Origin: CAVXHV01 sp963761445
GTDB taxonomy: Bacteria > Planctomycetota > Planctomycetia > Isosphaerales > Isosphaeraceae
Reading direction: 5' to 3'
DNA length: 64,000 nt
NCBI GenBank assembly: GCA_963761445.1
Contig: CAVXHV010000004.1
Span: forward strand, 3,410,001 to 3,474,000
Part shown: positions 8,991 through 18,436 of the stretch, in pieces
Layout: every line of letters starts with the position of its first letter
Position numbering within the stretch: position 1 is the stretch's first letter
The notes under the pieces: generated by a model
What the model saw: only the letters and a program-made list of their open reading frames with translations
The model's database searches: none
What the model was told of the DNA's origin: nothing
Translations under genes and position numbers: made by a program

Positions 8991-10106
8991 TCACTTAGAG
9001 GGGCGTTCCATCGCCACCGACGACTTCGCCGCCCGGCGCCGACGGACCTCGCATGCGACGATATAGAGCAGACTAACAAGGACCGCCACTAGGCCGATCG
9101 GCATGGCGGGCCGTGGCCGAAACCGCGTGGCCGGCGCGTGCGTCTTTACCCAGCGCGCGACGTAATCGAGTTGGTCCAGCCCACCGGGCTGTGCCTGGAT
9201 GGTGTTTGGTCCCGTCATCCTCAGCGAACCCGGCCGGGGCCGGAATGCGAAGACGCTGTCGTCGACTGGGCCTACGTCCGCTCGGAGCACGTCGAGTCGC
9301 GCATTGAGGAGCTTCCTACGCCGCCCCTCTTCGGTTGGCGCCTCGCAATCGAGTCGGATGTTCTGTATCGAAGTGGGCATCCAAATACCGGATCCGACCT
9401 CGTGGTACCCTGCCAACTCGAACCGCTGGCCCAACGCGCCCCACTTGCCGACGAACATCTCGCGCGCGAGCAGGACGAAACCTCGCTCCGTGTCGAGCCA
9501 CAAGTGGTCCTTTCCCGGCCACTCCAGCACGTGGCACCAGCGGCCGTCGACCAATTCCTGCTGGGGCCTGACCACCGAGAATTCCTCGGCCTTGGCAACA
9601 TCGCGGAGCACGTACGGCCGGCCCAAGAGCCTCGGGGCGGGTCGACTATCGAATGGCCAGATCCCGGTCGCCAAGAAAAAGGCTTCATTCGGCAGCGTAC
9701 CGGGCAACTCGTCCTTCGGGTCGATGTGAGCGTCCCGATACTCGCGGTTCACCGGGAACTCATTGAACCAATGGTCATCGGTCACGTAAGCCGACTGCTG
9801 GAGCGGGTCGTCCTCCCAGGCCAGCTTTGCGTGGCCATGCGCGGAGACATGATGCAGCGACCCGGGCGACTTCGCGATGATCTCCCGGTACAGGTAGGCC
9901 CCCTTAGGGAAGTGTTCCGCGTCGTAGTCATCCGACCGGTAGATCACATGGAGGCTCTTGATCTTTCCCGCCGTCCCGAGAAGCCCCCTGCGAAGTTGCT
10001 GCGCCGTGTAAGTCGCCCGCGGCCGCTCATTAGCCGAGGTTGCCGTGGGCGGCGCCTGCGTAAGGACGAGGGTGAGCAGGAGGCCGGAGAGCGATGCCTG
10101 TATCAT
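8991..10106 (-). CDS. Secreted/membrane-anchored LolA-like protein (hypothetical)
   Basis: This gene gives 371 residues. It has an N-terminal signal peptide (IQASLSGLLLTLVLTQAPP), a central beta-rich domain in which a fitted property is read against a reference (WCHVLEWPGKDHLWLDTERGF), and a C-terminal hydrophobic segment (PIGLVAVLVSLLYIVACEV) followed by a basic RRRRAAK tail. This layout puts the domain outside the cytoplasmic membrane. The pattern LWLDTERGFVLLARE resembles LolA/LolB-type folds common in planctomycete hypothetical proteins; this is a fold-level guess. The next upstream gene (10183-11391) has the same architecture, so the two may act together. No catalytic residues were recognised. 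Confidence 0.6.
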   Translation of the reverse strand: MIQASLSGLLLTLVLTQAPPTATSANERPRATYTAQQLRRGLLGTAGKIKSLHVIYRSDDYDAEHFPKGAYLYREIIAKSPGSLHHVSAHGHAKLAWEDDPLQQSAYVTDDHWFNEFPVNREYRDAHIDPKDELPGTLPNEAFFLATGIWPFDSRPAPRLLGRPYVLRDVAKAEEFSVVRPQQELVDGRWCHVLEWPGKDHLWLDTERGFVLLAREMFVGKWGALGQRFELAGYHEVGSGIWMPTSIQNIRLDCEAPTEEGRRRKLLNARLDVLRADVGPVDDSVFAFRPRPGSLRMTGPNTIQAQPGGLDQLDYVARWVKTHAPATRFRPRPAMPIGLVAVLVSLLYIVACEVRRRRAAKSSVAMERPSK

Positions 10107-10182
10107 CGTGATTGTGGGGAGAAAGGTCCTGGGTCAGTTTCGCGCGATTGGCGAGATCCGTCCATTGCCAGCAATCCTGCCG

Positions 10183-11391
10183 TCAGCGGGACTTGCGACC
10201 GACACGCCACCAGACGACGCCGATCACGATCAGGATGAGGAGGACATTCGCGATGATGAAGTTCCTCCGGAACGACACGATGGTCGGCCGGTAATTCTTT
10301 CCCGCCGCCGCGGACTTGATGACCTCGTCGAGTTGACTGGGATCAGCCGGCACGCGATAGGTGACTCGGCCCTCTGAATCCTTCTCGCCCTCGAGACTCC
10401 CGTCCGCAACGGTTGTGCCAGGCTCATCATATTTCAGGACGAACTGCGTAGGCGGGATCGGCTTGCTGTTGAGCTCCGACACCCGAAACGTCTCGCGGAC
10501 AACAGCCTCCTTAACGGGCTTGGTCAGAGAGTTGGGCCATATGTGCCACTCGACCTCAACTGTCTTGGGCATCCAGAGTCCCGAGCCGGGGACCTCGATG
10601 AAGTTCGAAGAATCGGCCCGCACCGCCAACTCCCCCATGGTCTTCTCCACGCGTCGCCGGACTGCGTAACCCTTGGCTGGGTCGAGCAGGAATTGAATGT
10701 CTGCTTTCGCGGACCGCAGGTCTAGGGTTGTGCATTTCACCCCGTCGACCTGATCGCTCCCGACGCCAACAACGCTCGCCCCGTGCTCGATCAGATATAG
10801 CGGTAGGGATTTCGCCGGTTCCTTCGCCGCAAATTCCCCCGCCCGTTCCGGAATATGAAGTCCGCAATGGTAGAGGAACTCGGCATTGTGAAACCTATCA
10901 CCCTTCCCGCGGGTCGCCATGTAAGTTGGTGGGTCGATGACGAGTACGGGCGGTGAGCCCGCCACGTCAGTCTTCGTGCCGCAGTAGCTCTTCTGACCGT
11001 CGAACGCCGTCTCGACTCTGGTCCTACGTGGGGGAGATCCCTTCAGCTCGGTGATTCGCCCCCCGGGGCGAATGTCGAGCGGCACCGACTGAGACACTCT
11101 GTCGGCGTAGAATCGCCCGTTGTCCCACATTAGTCGCGATTCTTGGGGCAGGAACACCGAACTTGTCTCGCCCGCCAGCATGGATAGCGCCTTCGGACGT
11201 GGCAGGTCACTCGTTCGCGTCCTTTCCCAGGCGATCGTGATCGGGCTGAGTGCCCGTGCATTCGATTCCAACGCCTGCCGGATCTGTGCAGGGATATCGG
11301 CGGCGGCGCACGGCCGTACGGTAACGCTGAGCCAGAGAAAGACCGCGCTAACCGATAATTTTAATAAAACCGATGTTGGGCGGAAACCCAT
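10183..11391 (-). CDS. Second secreted/membrane-anchored LolA-like protein (hypothetical)
   Basis: This gene gives 402 residues from the ATG at 11391, chosen because GGAGGAG sits 5 bp upstream; a longer open frame to 11511 has no such site and would bury the signal peptide. The signal peptide is SVLLKLSVSAVFLWLSV, cut near CAAAD. The extracytoplasmic domain (residues ~30-370) contains VKCTTLDLRSAKADIQFLLD, the same 'property then reference' layout as the downstream neighbour. The C-terminus has one membrane segment (FIIANVLLILIVIGVVWW) and a short basic tail. The gene is 197 bp downstream of the C39 gene on the same strand. The function is unknown. Confidence 0.6.
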   Translation of the reverse strand: MGFRPTSVLLKLSVSAVFLWLSVTVRPCAAADIPAQIRQALESNARALSPITIAWERTRTSDLPRPKALSMLAGETSSVFLPQESRLMWDNGRFYADRVSQSVPLDIRPGGRITELKGSPPRRTRVETAFDGQKSYCGTKTDVAGSPPVLVIDPPTYMATRGKGDRFHNAEFLYHCGLHIPERAGEFAAKEPAKSLPLYLIEHGASVVGVGSDQVDGVKCTTLDLRSAKADIQFLLDPAKGYAVRRRVEKTMGELAVRADSSNFIEVPGSGLWMPKTVEVEWHIWPNSLTKPVKEAVVRETFRVSELNSKPIPPTQFVLKYDEPGTTVADGSLEGEKDSEGRVTYRVPADPSQLDEVIKSAAAGKNYRPTIVSFRRNFIIANVLLILIVIGVVWWRVGRKSR

Positions 11392-11588
11392 GTCTCCTCC
11401 ATCCTCTCGTCCGGCATATGCCCCGCATACGACTCCCGTCTGCTGGTGCTCATCAGGGGCCATCTCGGGCGATTCATCATGAAGAACTATCTCGATCATC
11501 GGGCGAACCACTCTAATTGGATCGACTCGAACCTGGGCTCAGCAAGTGGCGACGCGACGGCGGGGTGACCGAGGCGGAACTGCCTCTA

Positions 11589-12782
11589 TTACGCGCCAAG
11601 CCGGAGTCGCCAGCCAGAGTACCCTGCGATAAGGATAAAACTGCCAGCGATCAGGTACCACCAGCCGTCGTCCTTAGGCACGCGCACGAGCGCGAATCCG
11701 CTCCAATCTCTCCGGAACTTGTCGATCTCCGCGTCGCGAATACACGCTGTTGCACCCGGGATGAAGCAACACCTCTCATCGTCCAAACTGCAAACAAGAC
11801 TGAATCCACCACCTGCGCGCGAACCGTGCATGTAAACAATCACGGGCATCGGCATCCGCCTCAGCTCGTTAGGACCGCACCGGACGATCTTCATCGACAA
11901 TCCACAACGATGGGCGGCTTCGCGCAGTTCCACGATGCTCACCTCGCCGCCCTTGGCGAAGACTGCCTCCTTTACGCGAACGTATTCGACGGGATGTCCT
12001 AGGAGCGCGAGTTCCAGGTAAAGGCAATTAACCGCATCGTTCGCCATTGTGCGCCACTCTCTTAGGCCGTCCCGAGCTCCGAGAGTGGGCTCAGACCCGA
12101 CGACGGCAGTCTCACCACCGGCTGACCAGCACGCAATGACGAGCAAAGCCTCGCCGAGCTTCCGTGCCCTGGGCGGCGAGCGCCGATGCGACGCAAGCAG
12201 AGCCACCCCGAGAACTGCCAAGAGGCCGCCGCCATTCAAAGTAATCAACTGCACCCAGGCTTCATTCGCCAACCTCGGTTCGAGCACATAGCCCGTCCAG
12301 ATATCCGAGATCTTTGTTCGACGGGTACGGACTACATTGCCGCAAGTTCCATCAATAAATTCAAATATATTCATGTCGACCTTCAGCACGACGATGTAGT
12401 GGCCGCTCTGGTTATCGCGCTGGATATAGTCGCTTCGGGTGTGGGCGATGCAAGGTAGCGAGCAACGATCGAGATCCTCCAAACTACAACGACGGATTCG
12501 GCTCGGCAGCCCGAGTCGAGCTGCGGCCTCGCGCAACTCGAGCATGCTTGTTATCTTATTATCCGATCCCAGCTCACGCACTACCTGCTGGAACGAAACG
12601 CGTCGCCCTTGCAAATTGAGGAGCATATACAGGACGTTCGGGCCGCAGACCAGCCTCTTGACGGGCAAGATAGAAACACCGGGGCCGGCCTTTGACTCGA
12701 GATTTTCACCGCCTCGCGACATAGCAATCCCAACACCTGAGAGCAGTACGGCACCGACCAATGACAACCGGAGTTGAGCCAT
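11589..12782 (-). CDS. Membrane protein with tandem C39-type peptidase domains, first active-looking, second degenerate
   Basis: This gene gives 397 residues from the ATG at 12782 (an upstream extension lacks a signal-like start). An N-terminal hydrophobic segment is followed by a C39 domain with the expected triad: Cys46 in VCGPNVLYMLL, His128 in SGHYIVVL and Asp144 in FEFIDGT. Hydrophobic segments (~178-198 and ~211-230) lead to a second copy of the fold (NCLYLELALLGHPVEY, IVELREAAHRCGLSM) in which those three positions are Asp249, Gly326 and Pro342, so it cannot be catalytic. A final membrane segment ends the protein. C39 enzymes cleave after double-glycine leaders. There is no ABC transporter part. 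The gene lies beside a peptide gene with a double-glycine leader, its obvious candidate substrate. Confidence 0.75.
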   Translation of the reverse strand: MAQLRLSLVGAVLLSGVGIAMSRGGENLESKAGPGVSILPVKRLVCGPNVLYMLLNLQGRRVSFQQVVRELGSDNKITSMLELREAAARLGLPSRIRRCSLEDLDRCSLPCIAHTRSDYIQRDNQSGHYIVVLKVDMNIFEFIDGTCGNVVRTRRTKISDIWTGYVLEPRLANEAWVQLITLNGGGLLAVLGVALLASHRRSPPRARKLGEALLVIACWSAGGETAVVGSEPTLGARDGLREWRTMANDAVNCLYLELALLGHPVEYVRVKEAVFAKGGEVSIVELREAAHRCGLSMKIVRCGPNELRRMPMPVIVYMHGSRAGGGFSLVCSLDDERCCFIPGATACIRDAEIDKFRRDWSGFALVRVPKDDGWWYLIAGSFILIAGYSGWRLRLGA

Positions 12783-13020
12783 CGGACTCTCGACAAAGAT
12801 GATCATCAAACGCGATCTTAACAAGATGACCGGGCAACGTCCGCACCGAACGACACTCTGTCGACGTATCTCCGACAATCGAGTTGCGTGGCGGCTGGGC
12901 TGCACCGACGGATGCGGCCCAGCACGTCGCTCGTTTTCGGGAGAAACTCACAAGCGCCGCTCCGCCGATGCGCAGGCGTTCGTCGGAAGGATACGCAAGC
13001 ACCGCACAAACTGAAGGCAC
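12783..13020. other. Spacer between the peptide gene and the C39 gene
   Basis: These are 238 bp with no convincing gene. A minus-strand frame starting GTG at 13020, the base next to the peptide stop, runs into the C39 region but shows no family pattern. Confidence 0.3.
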
Positions 13021-13311
13021 TCAGCTGCCAGTGCAATAAAGCCACACCGTGCCGCACTCAGAAGCGTTGCTGCCGCCGCCGCAAACGTCTCCGCTACTGC
13101 CAGCATACACCTCGCCGCTTCCGCAGAAGCAGGAACCGGTGCACGGGCTATCCTTGGTGCACTTAGCTACCCCGTAGCTAGATTCTCACCCGCCCACCAG
13201 TTGGGACGCCTCAGCGTCGCCGACCGCGTATTCGTCGCGGAAGAGGTTGCCACACCCGATGCCGAGCGCAACGACCGAGAATAGGATGGGAAGCAACCGA
13301 TGTCGCGTCAT
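13021..13311 (-). CDS. Cys-rich peptide precursor with double-glycine leader and in-frame TGA (possible selenopeptide or broken gene)
   Basis: From the ATG at 13311 (AGGAGAT 8 bp upstream) the frame gives a short hydrophobic export-like start (LLPILFSVVALGIGCGN), then the leader DAEASQLVGG, with Glu at -8, Leu at -4 and Gly-Gly at -2/-1, matching double-glycine leader rules. The very next codon is TGA (13186-13188). The same frame then stays open for 54 codons and encodes a Gly/Ser/Cys-rich core (GVAKCTKDSPCTGSCFCGSG, later DVCGGG, ECGTVWLYCTGS) with seven Cys, ending at TGA 13021-13023. The TGA could be selenocysteine (an eighth Cys-like residue), a Gly-to-stop mutation, or an error. A hairpin follows at 13164-13180. 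The C39 protein encoded downstream is the likely processing enzyme. Confidence 0.6.
13164..13180 (-). promoter_or_regulatory. Perfect hairpin just after the in-frame TGA (SECIS-like, short spacing)
   Basis: On the minus strand TAGCTAC-GGG-GTAGCTA forms a 7-bp perfect stem with a GGG loop, starting 5 nt after the TGA at 13188-13186. Stem, loop and loop G's fit a bacterial SECIS, but the loop begins only 12 nt after the TGA, shorter than the usual range of roughly 16 to 37 nt. Confidence 0.4.
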
Positions 13312-13356
13312 GATAGAATCTCCTATTTCGAGACAAGTAAAAACTCACGGACCGAA

Positions 13357-14610
13357 TCAACGAGTTCGCCGCAATGCATCCTCGGTGGTTGAGCTACGCG
13401 GATCGACTTCCATCGGGAGGAAAACCACTTGTTTCAGCACGCACACGGCGTGTGAATGGGGGCAGAACGCCCCCTCCTTGTCCTGGTGATTTGCCGTGCG
13501 CACGCTCCGGCGCAACCATTCCGCGGCTCGGGTGAGCGCCGACGGGCACGCCCGTATTTGCTCAGGAAGATAGAGCAACCATTCCGCGAGATGCCCCGTC
13601 ATCAATAACCTGTTGACGGCGTTGTCCGCGAGCGACAGACCAGCGGGATGCCCTCCCGGGAGAAGTTCGTGATTCCACCAGGCCGGCCACGATCCGTCCG
13701 GTTGCTGAGTTCGCTCGAGCACATCGACGCACTGCATCAGGTGAGCGATGACGCGGCCGCGCGCGGTCCCTGAGAGGACTGTCGCCTTCGCGTCGACGCG
13801 CGCTAGCAAAGTCAACGAGTAGAGGAGGTGGGTCCCGCCGCAACTCTCCTTATCCATCGGCCGATGCTGGAGCTCGACGGCCAGATCATCGAACGTGAAT
13901 CGCTCGCCGTAGCGGTTGACCCAGGCGCGAATGGGCGGAAGGTACAAGGCATAAGCCATCGCCGTCCACGCAATCTCTTCCTGACCTAGATGAAAATTGG
14001 CGATCGAATCCCGCAGCACGTCGCGTAGCGAAGCTGGCCGCCCGCCGACCTTGAGCGGGTAGCTCAGAGGCAGCCCGAGCTCGCCGAAGGCAGCCAAGGT
14101 ATGATCGCGGTGCTGTTCCAACGACCGGTCAGCTGTGGCGGCCCGGTCCATCGTCGGGTACCGGATTCCGCTGGCGGACCGCACCAGAGGCGATCGGCCG
14201 AAGTAAGCCTCACCAGCTCGCTCCTCGGTGAAGAGGCTGAGAATACCCTCACTAGAGGCCGGCTCCCCGCCCTCGACCCGCCCGCTCTTCCCGTTAACTC
14301 GCAGCACGTGGAGCAGATAGGAAGAGCTCGACGTCGTGCGGTTAGGCGATTGGATTTGGTGATTTAGCGTCTCGATTTCGGAAGCCGTTGCTCTAATAAG
14401 CTGAAGGCGCGCCGGGCGGATCGACCAGGGATCGGTCCGTGCCCGATCGGCGGCGTACTCTGCGTTGCCCCATCGATCAGCCGTCCGCAGTACTGGAGAC
14501 CCGGCGAGTCCTATCACCAGAATCACACCGCCGATAGCCAGAAACGAGATGCCCGCGAGGACCTTCGTCCGAAACGGAAACCGGCAATGAAGGAACCCAA
14601 GGTGCTTCAC
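13357..14610 (-). CDS. Membrane-anchored alpha/alpha-toroid protein with QW-type motif (terpene cyclase/prenyltransferase-fold-like)
   Basis: This gene gives 417 residues from a GTG at 14610. One N-terminal membrane segment (VLAGISFLAIGGVILVIGLAG) anchors an extracytoplasmic helical domain. Residues ~300-320 read CVDVLERTQQPDGSWPAWW, the Q..DGSW signature of terpene-cyclase/prenyltransferase-type helical toroids, and ESCGGTHLLYSLTLL and FCPHSHAVCVL supply conserved-looking Cys/His that could bind a metal. The DCTAE or DXDD motif of true squalene cyclases was not seen, so catalysis of cyclisation is not claimed. It is the first gene of the minus-strand cluster, 45 bp ahead of the Cys-rich peptide gene, so a role in handling that peptide is possible. 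Confidence 0.55.
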   Translation of the reverse strand: MKHLGFLHCRFPFRTKVLAGISFLAIGGVILVIGLAGSPVLRTADRWGNAEYAADRARTDPWSIRPARLQLIRATASEIETLNHQIQSPNRTTSSSSYLLHVLRVNGKSGRVEGGEPASSEGILSLFTEERAGEAYFGRSPLVRSASGIRYPTMDRAATADRSLEQHRDHTLAAFGELGLPLSYPLKVGGRPASLRDVLRDSIANFHLGQEEIAWTAMAYALYLPPIRAWVNRYGERFTFDDLAVELQHRPMDKESCGGTHLLYSLTLLARVDAKATVLSGTARGRVIAHLMQCVDVLERTQQPDGSWPAWWNHELLPGGHPAGLSLADNAVNRLLMTGHLAEWLLYLPEQIRACPSALTRAAEWLRRSVRTANHQDKEGAFCPHSHAVCVLKQVVFLPMEVDPRSSTTEDALRRTR

Positions 14611-15091
14611 CCGTTTATCCCATATGTAAACGAGACCAGCTCGCGAGAAAGCTTGGCGGGGTCCAGGCGTCTTAACTAAAAGTACAAACGTTACGGTCGC
14701 TCTACGTGGAGCATCCCGACATGCCCCGCCGGACGCGGTAGCCGTGTACCGGATTTTGCTATGAGGTGTCCTCCGAGGGTCAACAGAGGTCGTTCGAATT
14801 CTTCTATTTTTGGCACGACTAGACGAGAAACCGGGTTATAACATCGCTGATCCGGCGATTCAAGAGGGTCGCCTGGGATTTCCCCAGAGTGTTGCCCACT
14901 TCGACAACGCGAGCGCGCCCGGATCGTGGCGGTCGACGATGCTGGGAGGAGCCGGTCGGCCTCGCGACGATGTCGGAACCCGACGACATCATTGTCCGTG
15001 CGCCCGCTTTCGAGCTTACGTATCGCTCGATACCCTGCGATTGATACAATCTCTGTTACACTCGACACAACTTGTTGTAAAGGACTCGACG
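14611..15091. other. Divergent intergenic region
   Basis: These are 481 bp between the minus-strand peptide cluster and the plus-strand glycosyltransferase. Open frames here lack family features. AAAGGA at about 15079-15084 is the ribosome site for the 15092 gene. A short dyad ACAAC-TT-GTTGT lies just before it. Promoters for both directions must be here, but no box pair is convincing. Confidence 0.4.
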
Positions 15092-16454
15092 ATGGGCGCC
15101 AGCGATAAAGCCGGCTTGACGCACCCGTCGAATGTCGATTCGGCATTGAGGACCAAGGGGCTAACGATCGTCCTGGCGGCGATTGTCCTCACCACGTCGC
15201 TGTACGCCAATATTGCTCATATGCTGGGCCTTCAGTGGTTCTTCCGATTCGTACCGCCGTTTACCGGACGTGACAGTTGGATGATGGATCACCTGGGCGG
15301 CGAGCACCGCTGGATCGCGACGGCGCTTGCGGCGGGAAAGGGGTTTTCGGATCCATTCCGGGAACCGACCGGGCCAAGCGCCTGGGTGGCTCCAGTTCTG
15401 CCATTTATACAAGCGGTCCCCATGGCGATCGGCGGTATCAGGCTGGCAACGATCGCCGTGGCGATGCTCCAGAATATGTCGTTGATTTTCACGGGGTGGG
15501 TTGTCCTGCGAGCCGCCAGGCGTTCGGACTGGCGCGGCGCATCCAGTCACTGCGGTCGTCTTGTTTATTGGGGCAACCTGGTATCACTTTTTTTCATGCT
15601 ATCAGTCAACACACGATCCATGGCTCGTCATGTTCTTGATCGGCGTGCTCGTTCTCATGGCCGACCGTCTTTGTGCGAAGTCACCTGGGTTTCGAGCCAG
15701 TACAGGCTGGGGCCTTCTCGGGGGCATGGCCGCGATCTCGGGGCCCGTGCTGGCGCCAGTTTGGGGAGTGCTGACACTTTTCATCGCTCGCTCGTCGCGT
15801 ACGAGGACAATATTCCTGGTGTCTGGATTGGTGGCGATTGTTGTCGTAGCGCCGTGGACAATTCGAAATGCACTCGTTTTTGGACGCTTCGTTCCGATCA
15901 AATCGAACATGTTCTACGAGCTCTATCAGTCTAACGTCTTGGAGCCCGATGGGGTGCTCAGGCTGTCCACGGCTTACGGTCATCCACTCAACGATACAGA
16001 GGAAAGGGAACGCTATCGAGAGCTAGGCGAGATGAGATATGTTGAGAATGCGCGAGAGCTATTCCTGGGCGCACTTGGTCGCGACCCGGTGAAATATTTC
16101 GAACGAGTCGGCAACCGCTTGCTTGCCGTGACGGTCATCTATTGCCCGTACTCAGAATATGATGCGGGACTGTCTCTGCTTTTGGGCTATCTGATTCACC
16201 CGTTACCATTTTATGGGCTTCTGCTTACCTTGATGAGACCCGGGTGGGCAGGGGACCGCCTCAAAACCATCACTGTGATTGTCTACTTGACGTACCTGGT
16301 TCCGTACGTGTTCGTGGCTTATTACGATCGATACGGGCTGCCACTGCTGGGGATCAAGGTGCTTTTCGTGTTTTGGGGAGCGGAGAACCTTGGATGGTTG
16401 CTGACAGGTCGAGTCAAAGCCGGTGGCGCATCACCCGGGATCGTACGAAAGTAA
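15092..16454 (+). CDS. PMT/ArnT-like membrane glycosyltransferase, one frameshift
   Basis: The ATG at 15092 has AAAGGA upstream. The first frame runs through two membrane segments (LTIVLAAIVLTTSLYANIAHM, then IAVAMLQNMSLIFTGWVVL). Near 15535 the frame shifts by one base, and the continuation HPVTAVVLFIGATWYHFF runs to 16454. In all there are about nine or ten membrane segments, with a long loop containing RDSWMMDHLGGEHRWIATAL early on, where GT39/GT83 enzymes carry their acidic catalytic loop. The motif VAPWTIRNALVFGRFVPI is typical of these polyprenyl-phosphate-sugar transferases. Acceptor and sugar are unknown. It precedes another family member by 42 bp, so the two form an operon. Confidence 0.7.
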
Positions 16455-16496
16455 CCGTGTGGTCCTACCTGAAAGTCGAGTTCGAAGCCCATTCCC

Positions 16497-18360
16497 ATGA
16501 AAATTGCATTGAATAAAGCGGTTGGGACCAACGTTGCCGTCGCGTGCATACTCGCCGCCCACGCCTTCGTTGTTGGAATGGGCTTGCCGAGGAACTCAGT
16601 GACGATCGACGAGGTCTACCACCTGCCTGCTGGAATAAGCTACTGGCATTTCGGCCAATTCTGGTGCTATCACCAAAACCCACCGCTCGTCAAGCTCGCA
16701 ATTTCACTCCCCGCTGTGCTCGGCCGTGTTCCGACTGACTATCAACACTTCAATCCGGCGGGGGACTCACGCGGGGCAGAGACTGGTCGCGACTTCATGA
16801 TGTTGAACAGGCACGACTACATGGGAATTTATGTGAAAGCCCGGCTTGTCGTTATTGCGATCTCGGTGCTCGGAGGATACCTGGTTTTCCGCTGGTCGAA
16901 CGAGATGTTCGGGGCACTCGGCGGCTTGATCAGCGTCACGTGTTGGGCGACCTGCCCCGAAATACTGGCCCATGCCGGCCTCGCCACGGTCGACATGGGA
17001 GCGACAGTCGTGGCCCTGGCCGCCTGCTACCGCTTTCGCGTCTATCTGACGAGGCCGAGCTGGGAAGAAGCGGTCATCTGCGGAGCGCTTCTAGGCATCG
17101 CCGAGGCGTCCAAGTTCTCACTTGTAGTCCTGCCAGTTGCATGGTTCGCCTTGGTCGGCATAAAAGTGTGGTCCAGTCGACTCGGCGAGGTCGGGGAACG
17201 CCTTCGTGCCAAGGCACTCGTGACGCATGCCGCAATCGTGATCTGCACATCCCTGTACGTGCTTAACAGCCTATACCTTTTCGAGGGTACGGGAGAACGC
17301 CTCGGAGATTTCGAGTTCCACAGTCGACTACTGACGGGACGTGAACCGAGTGATCGTCCTAACTGGCATCCTCCGCCCGGCAATCGGTTTCTGAACTCTT
17401 TTCTGGCACCGCTTCCGATGCCCGTACCCCGCCATTATCTGCTCGGCTTCGACGACCAGATGGCCGACATCGACGGCGGCAATTACTACAAGTACCTCCG
17501 TGGTGAGCTAACACGTGGCGACGGTTGGTATTGGTACTATCTTTATTACCTGGCAGTTAAAACGCCCGTCGGCATGCTCGCCCTTATGCTTCTGGCGGCA
17601 TGGGCCGCGTTTGCGCAAAGACTGTCGTGGTCATCTGGTTGACGAGGCCTGCTGGGTCGTTCCGGCTCTCGCACTTTTCATTGCTGTGAGCTCGCAAACC
17701 GGCTTGAATTTCGGCCGCTATGCGCTTCCTGTTTATCCTTATCTCTTCATTCATACGGGGCGACTCGGGCCATTTCTTGCTTCCGGCCGGCGGATCTGGT
17801 CCGCGGCGGTTGCAGGCATTATGGCCTGGACGGTCGTGGGAGTTGTCTCCGTGTATCCGTTTTTCTTGACCTACTTCAACGAGGCGGTCGGCGGGCCCAA
17901 ACGGGGGCTTGAGCACCTTGCGGATAGTAATATCGACTGGGGCCAGGGACTCGTTGAGCTGAGGGATTGGCTGAATCAGCATGACCCCGGGCGGAAGATT
18001 CAGTTGGCGTATTTTGGCTTCATGTTTCCAGAGGTGCTCGAAATTCCGTATGAGTTACCACCGTTTGGCGTGCAGGAAACCTCCTCAAAGCGCAAACAAC
18101 TTGGTCCGGTTCCCGGACTTCATGCTGTGAGCGCGAATTACCTGATCGGCGTGCCGTTTCTGTCGCCGAACGGTAAAGGATCGTTGACATCCGTGCCGCT
18201 TAATGCTTACATACATTATCGCCAATTCAGGCCGATTGCGATCTTAGGCCATTCGATCTACATTTACGATATCGACGTAAGCGAAGCGAACCGAGTACGC
18301 CGGGGACTGGGATTTCCCCAGTTAAATGAAAGCGGAGTTCCCGGCGAGGTAGGGGAGTGA
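16497..18360 (+). CDS. PMT/ArnT-like membrane glycosyltransferase, one frameshift (paralogue of 7355-8977)
   Basis: Translation from ATG 16497 runs to about 17630, where a one-base shift moves the frame; the rest continues to 18360. The two parts join as FAQRLSW and then VDEACWVVPALALFIAVSS. The catalytic-loop region SVTIDEVYHLPAGISYWHFG and NPPLVKLAISLPA parallel the paralogue's DEPAHLAAGLYIWKYG and NPPLVKAVAALPL. The late motif NEAVGGPKRGLEHLADSNIDWGQ is shared as well. After it comes a C-terminal soluble domain of about 130 residues that is mostly missing in the paralogue. Together with the 15092 gene it probably builds or attaches an envelope glycan. Confidence 0.75.
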
Positions 18361-18436
18361 GCCCGGTTCCGTTCGAGAAGAGGCTCTGGTGTCGGCCGAG
18401 GCCGTCGCGTTTCCTCAAACCGAGGGGAATTGAAAC

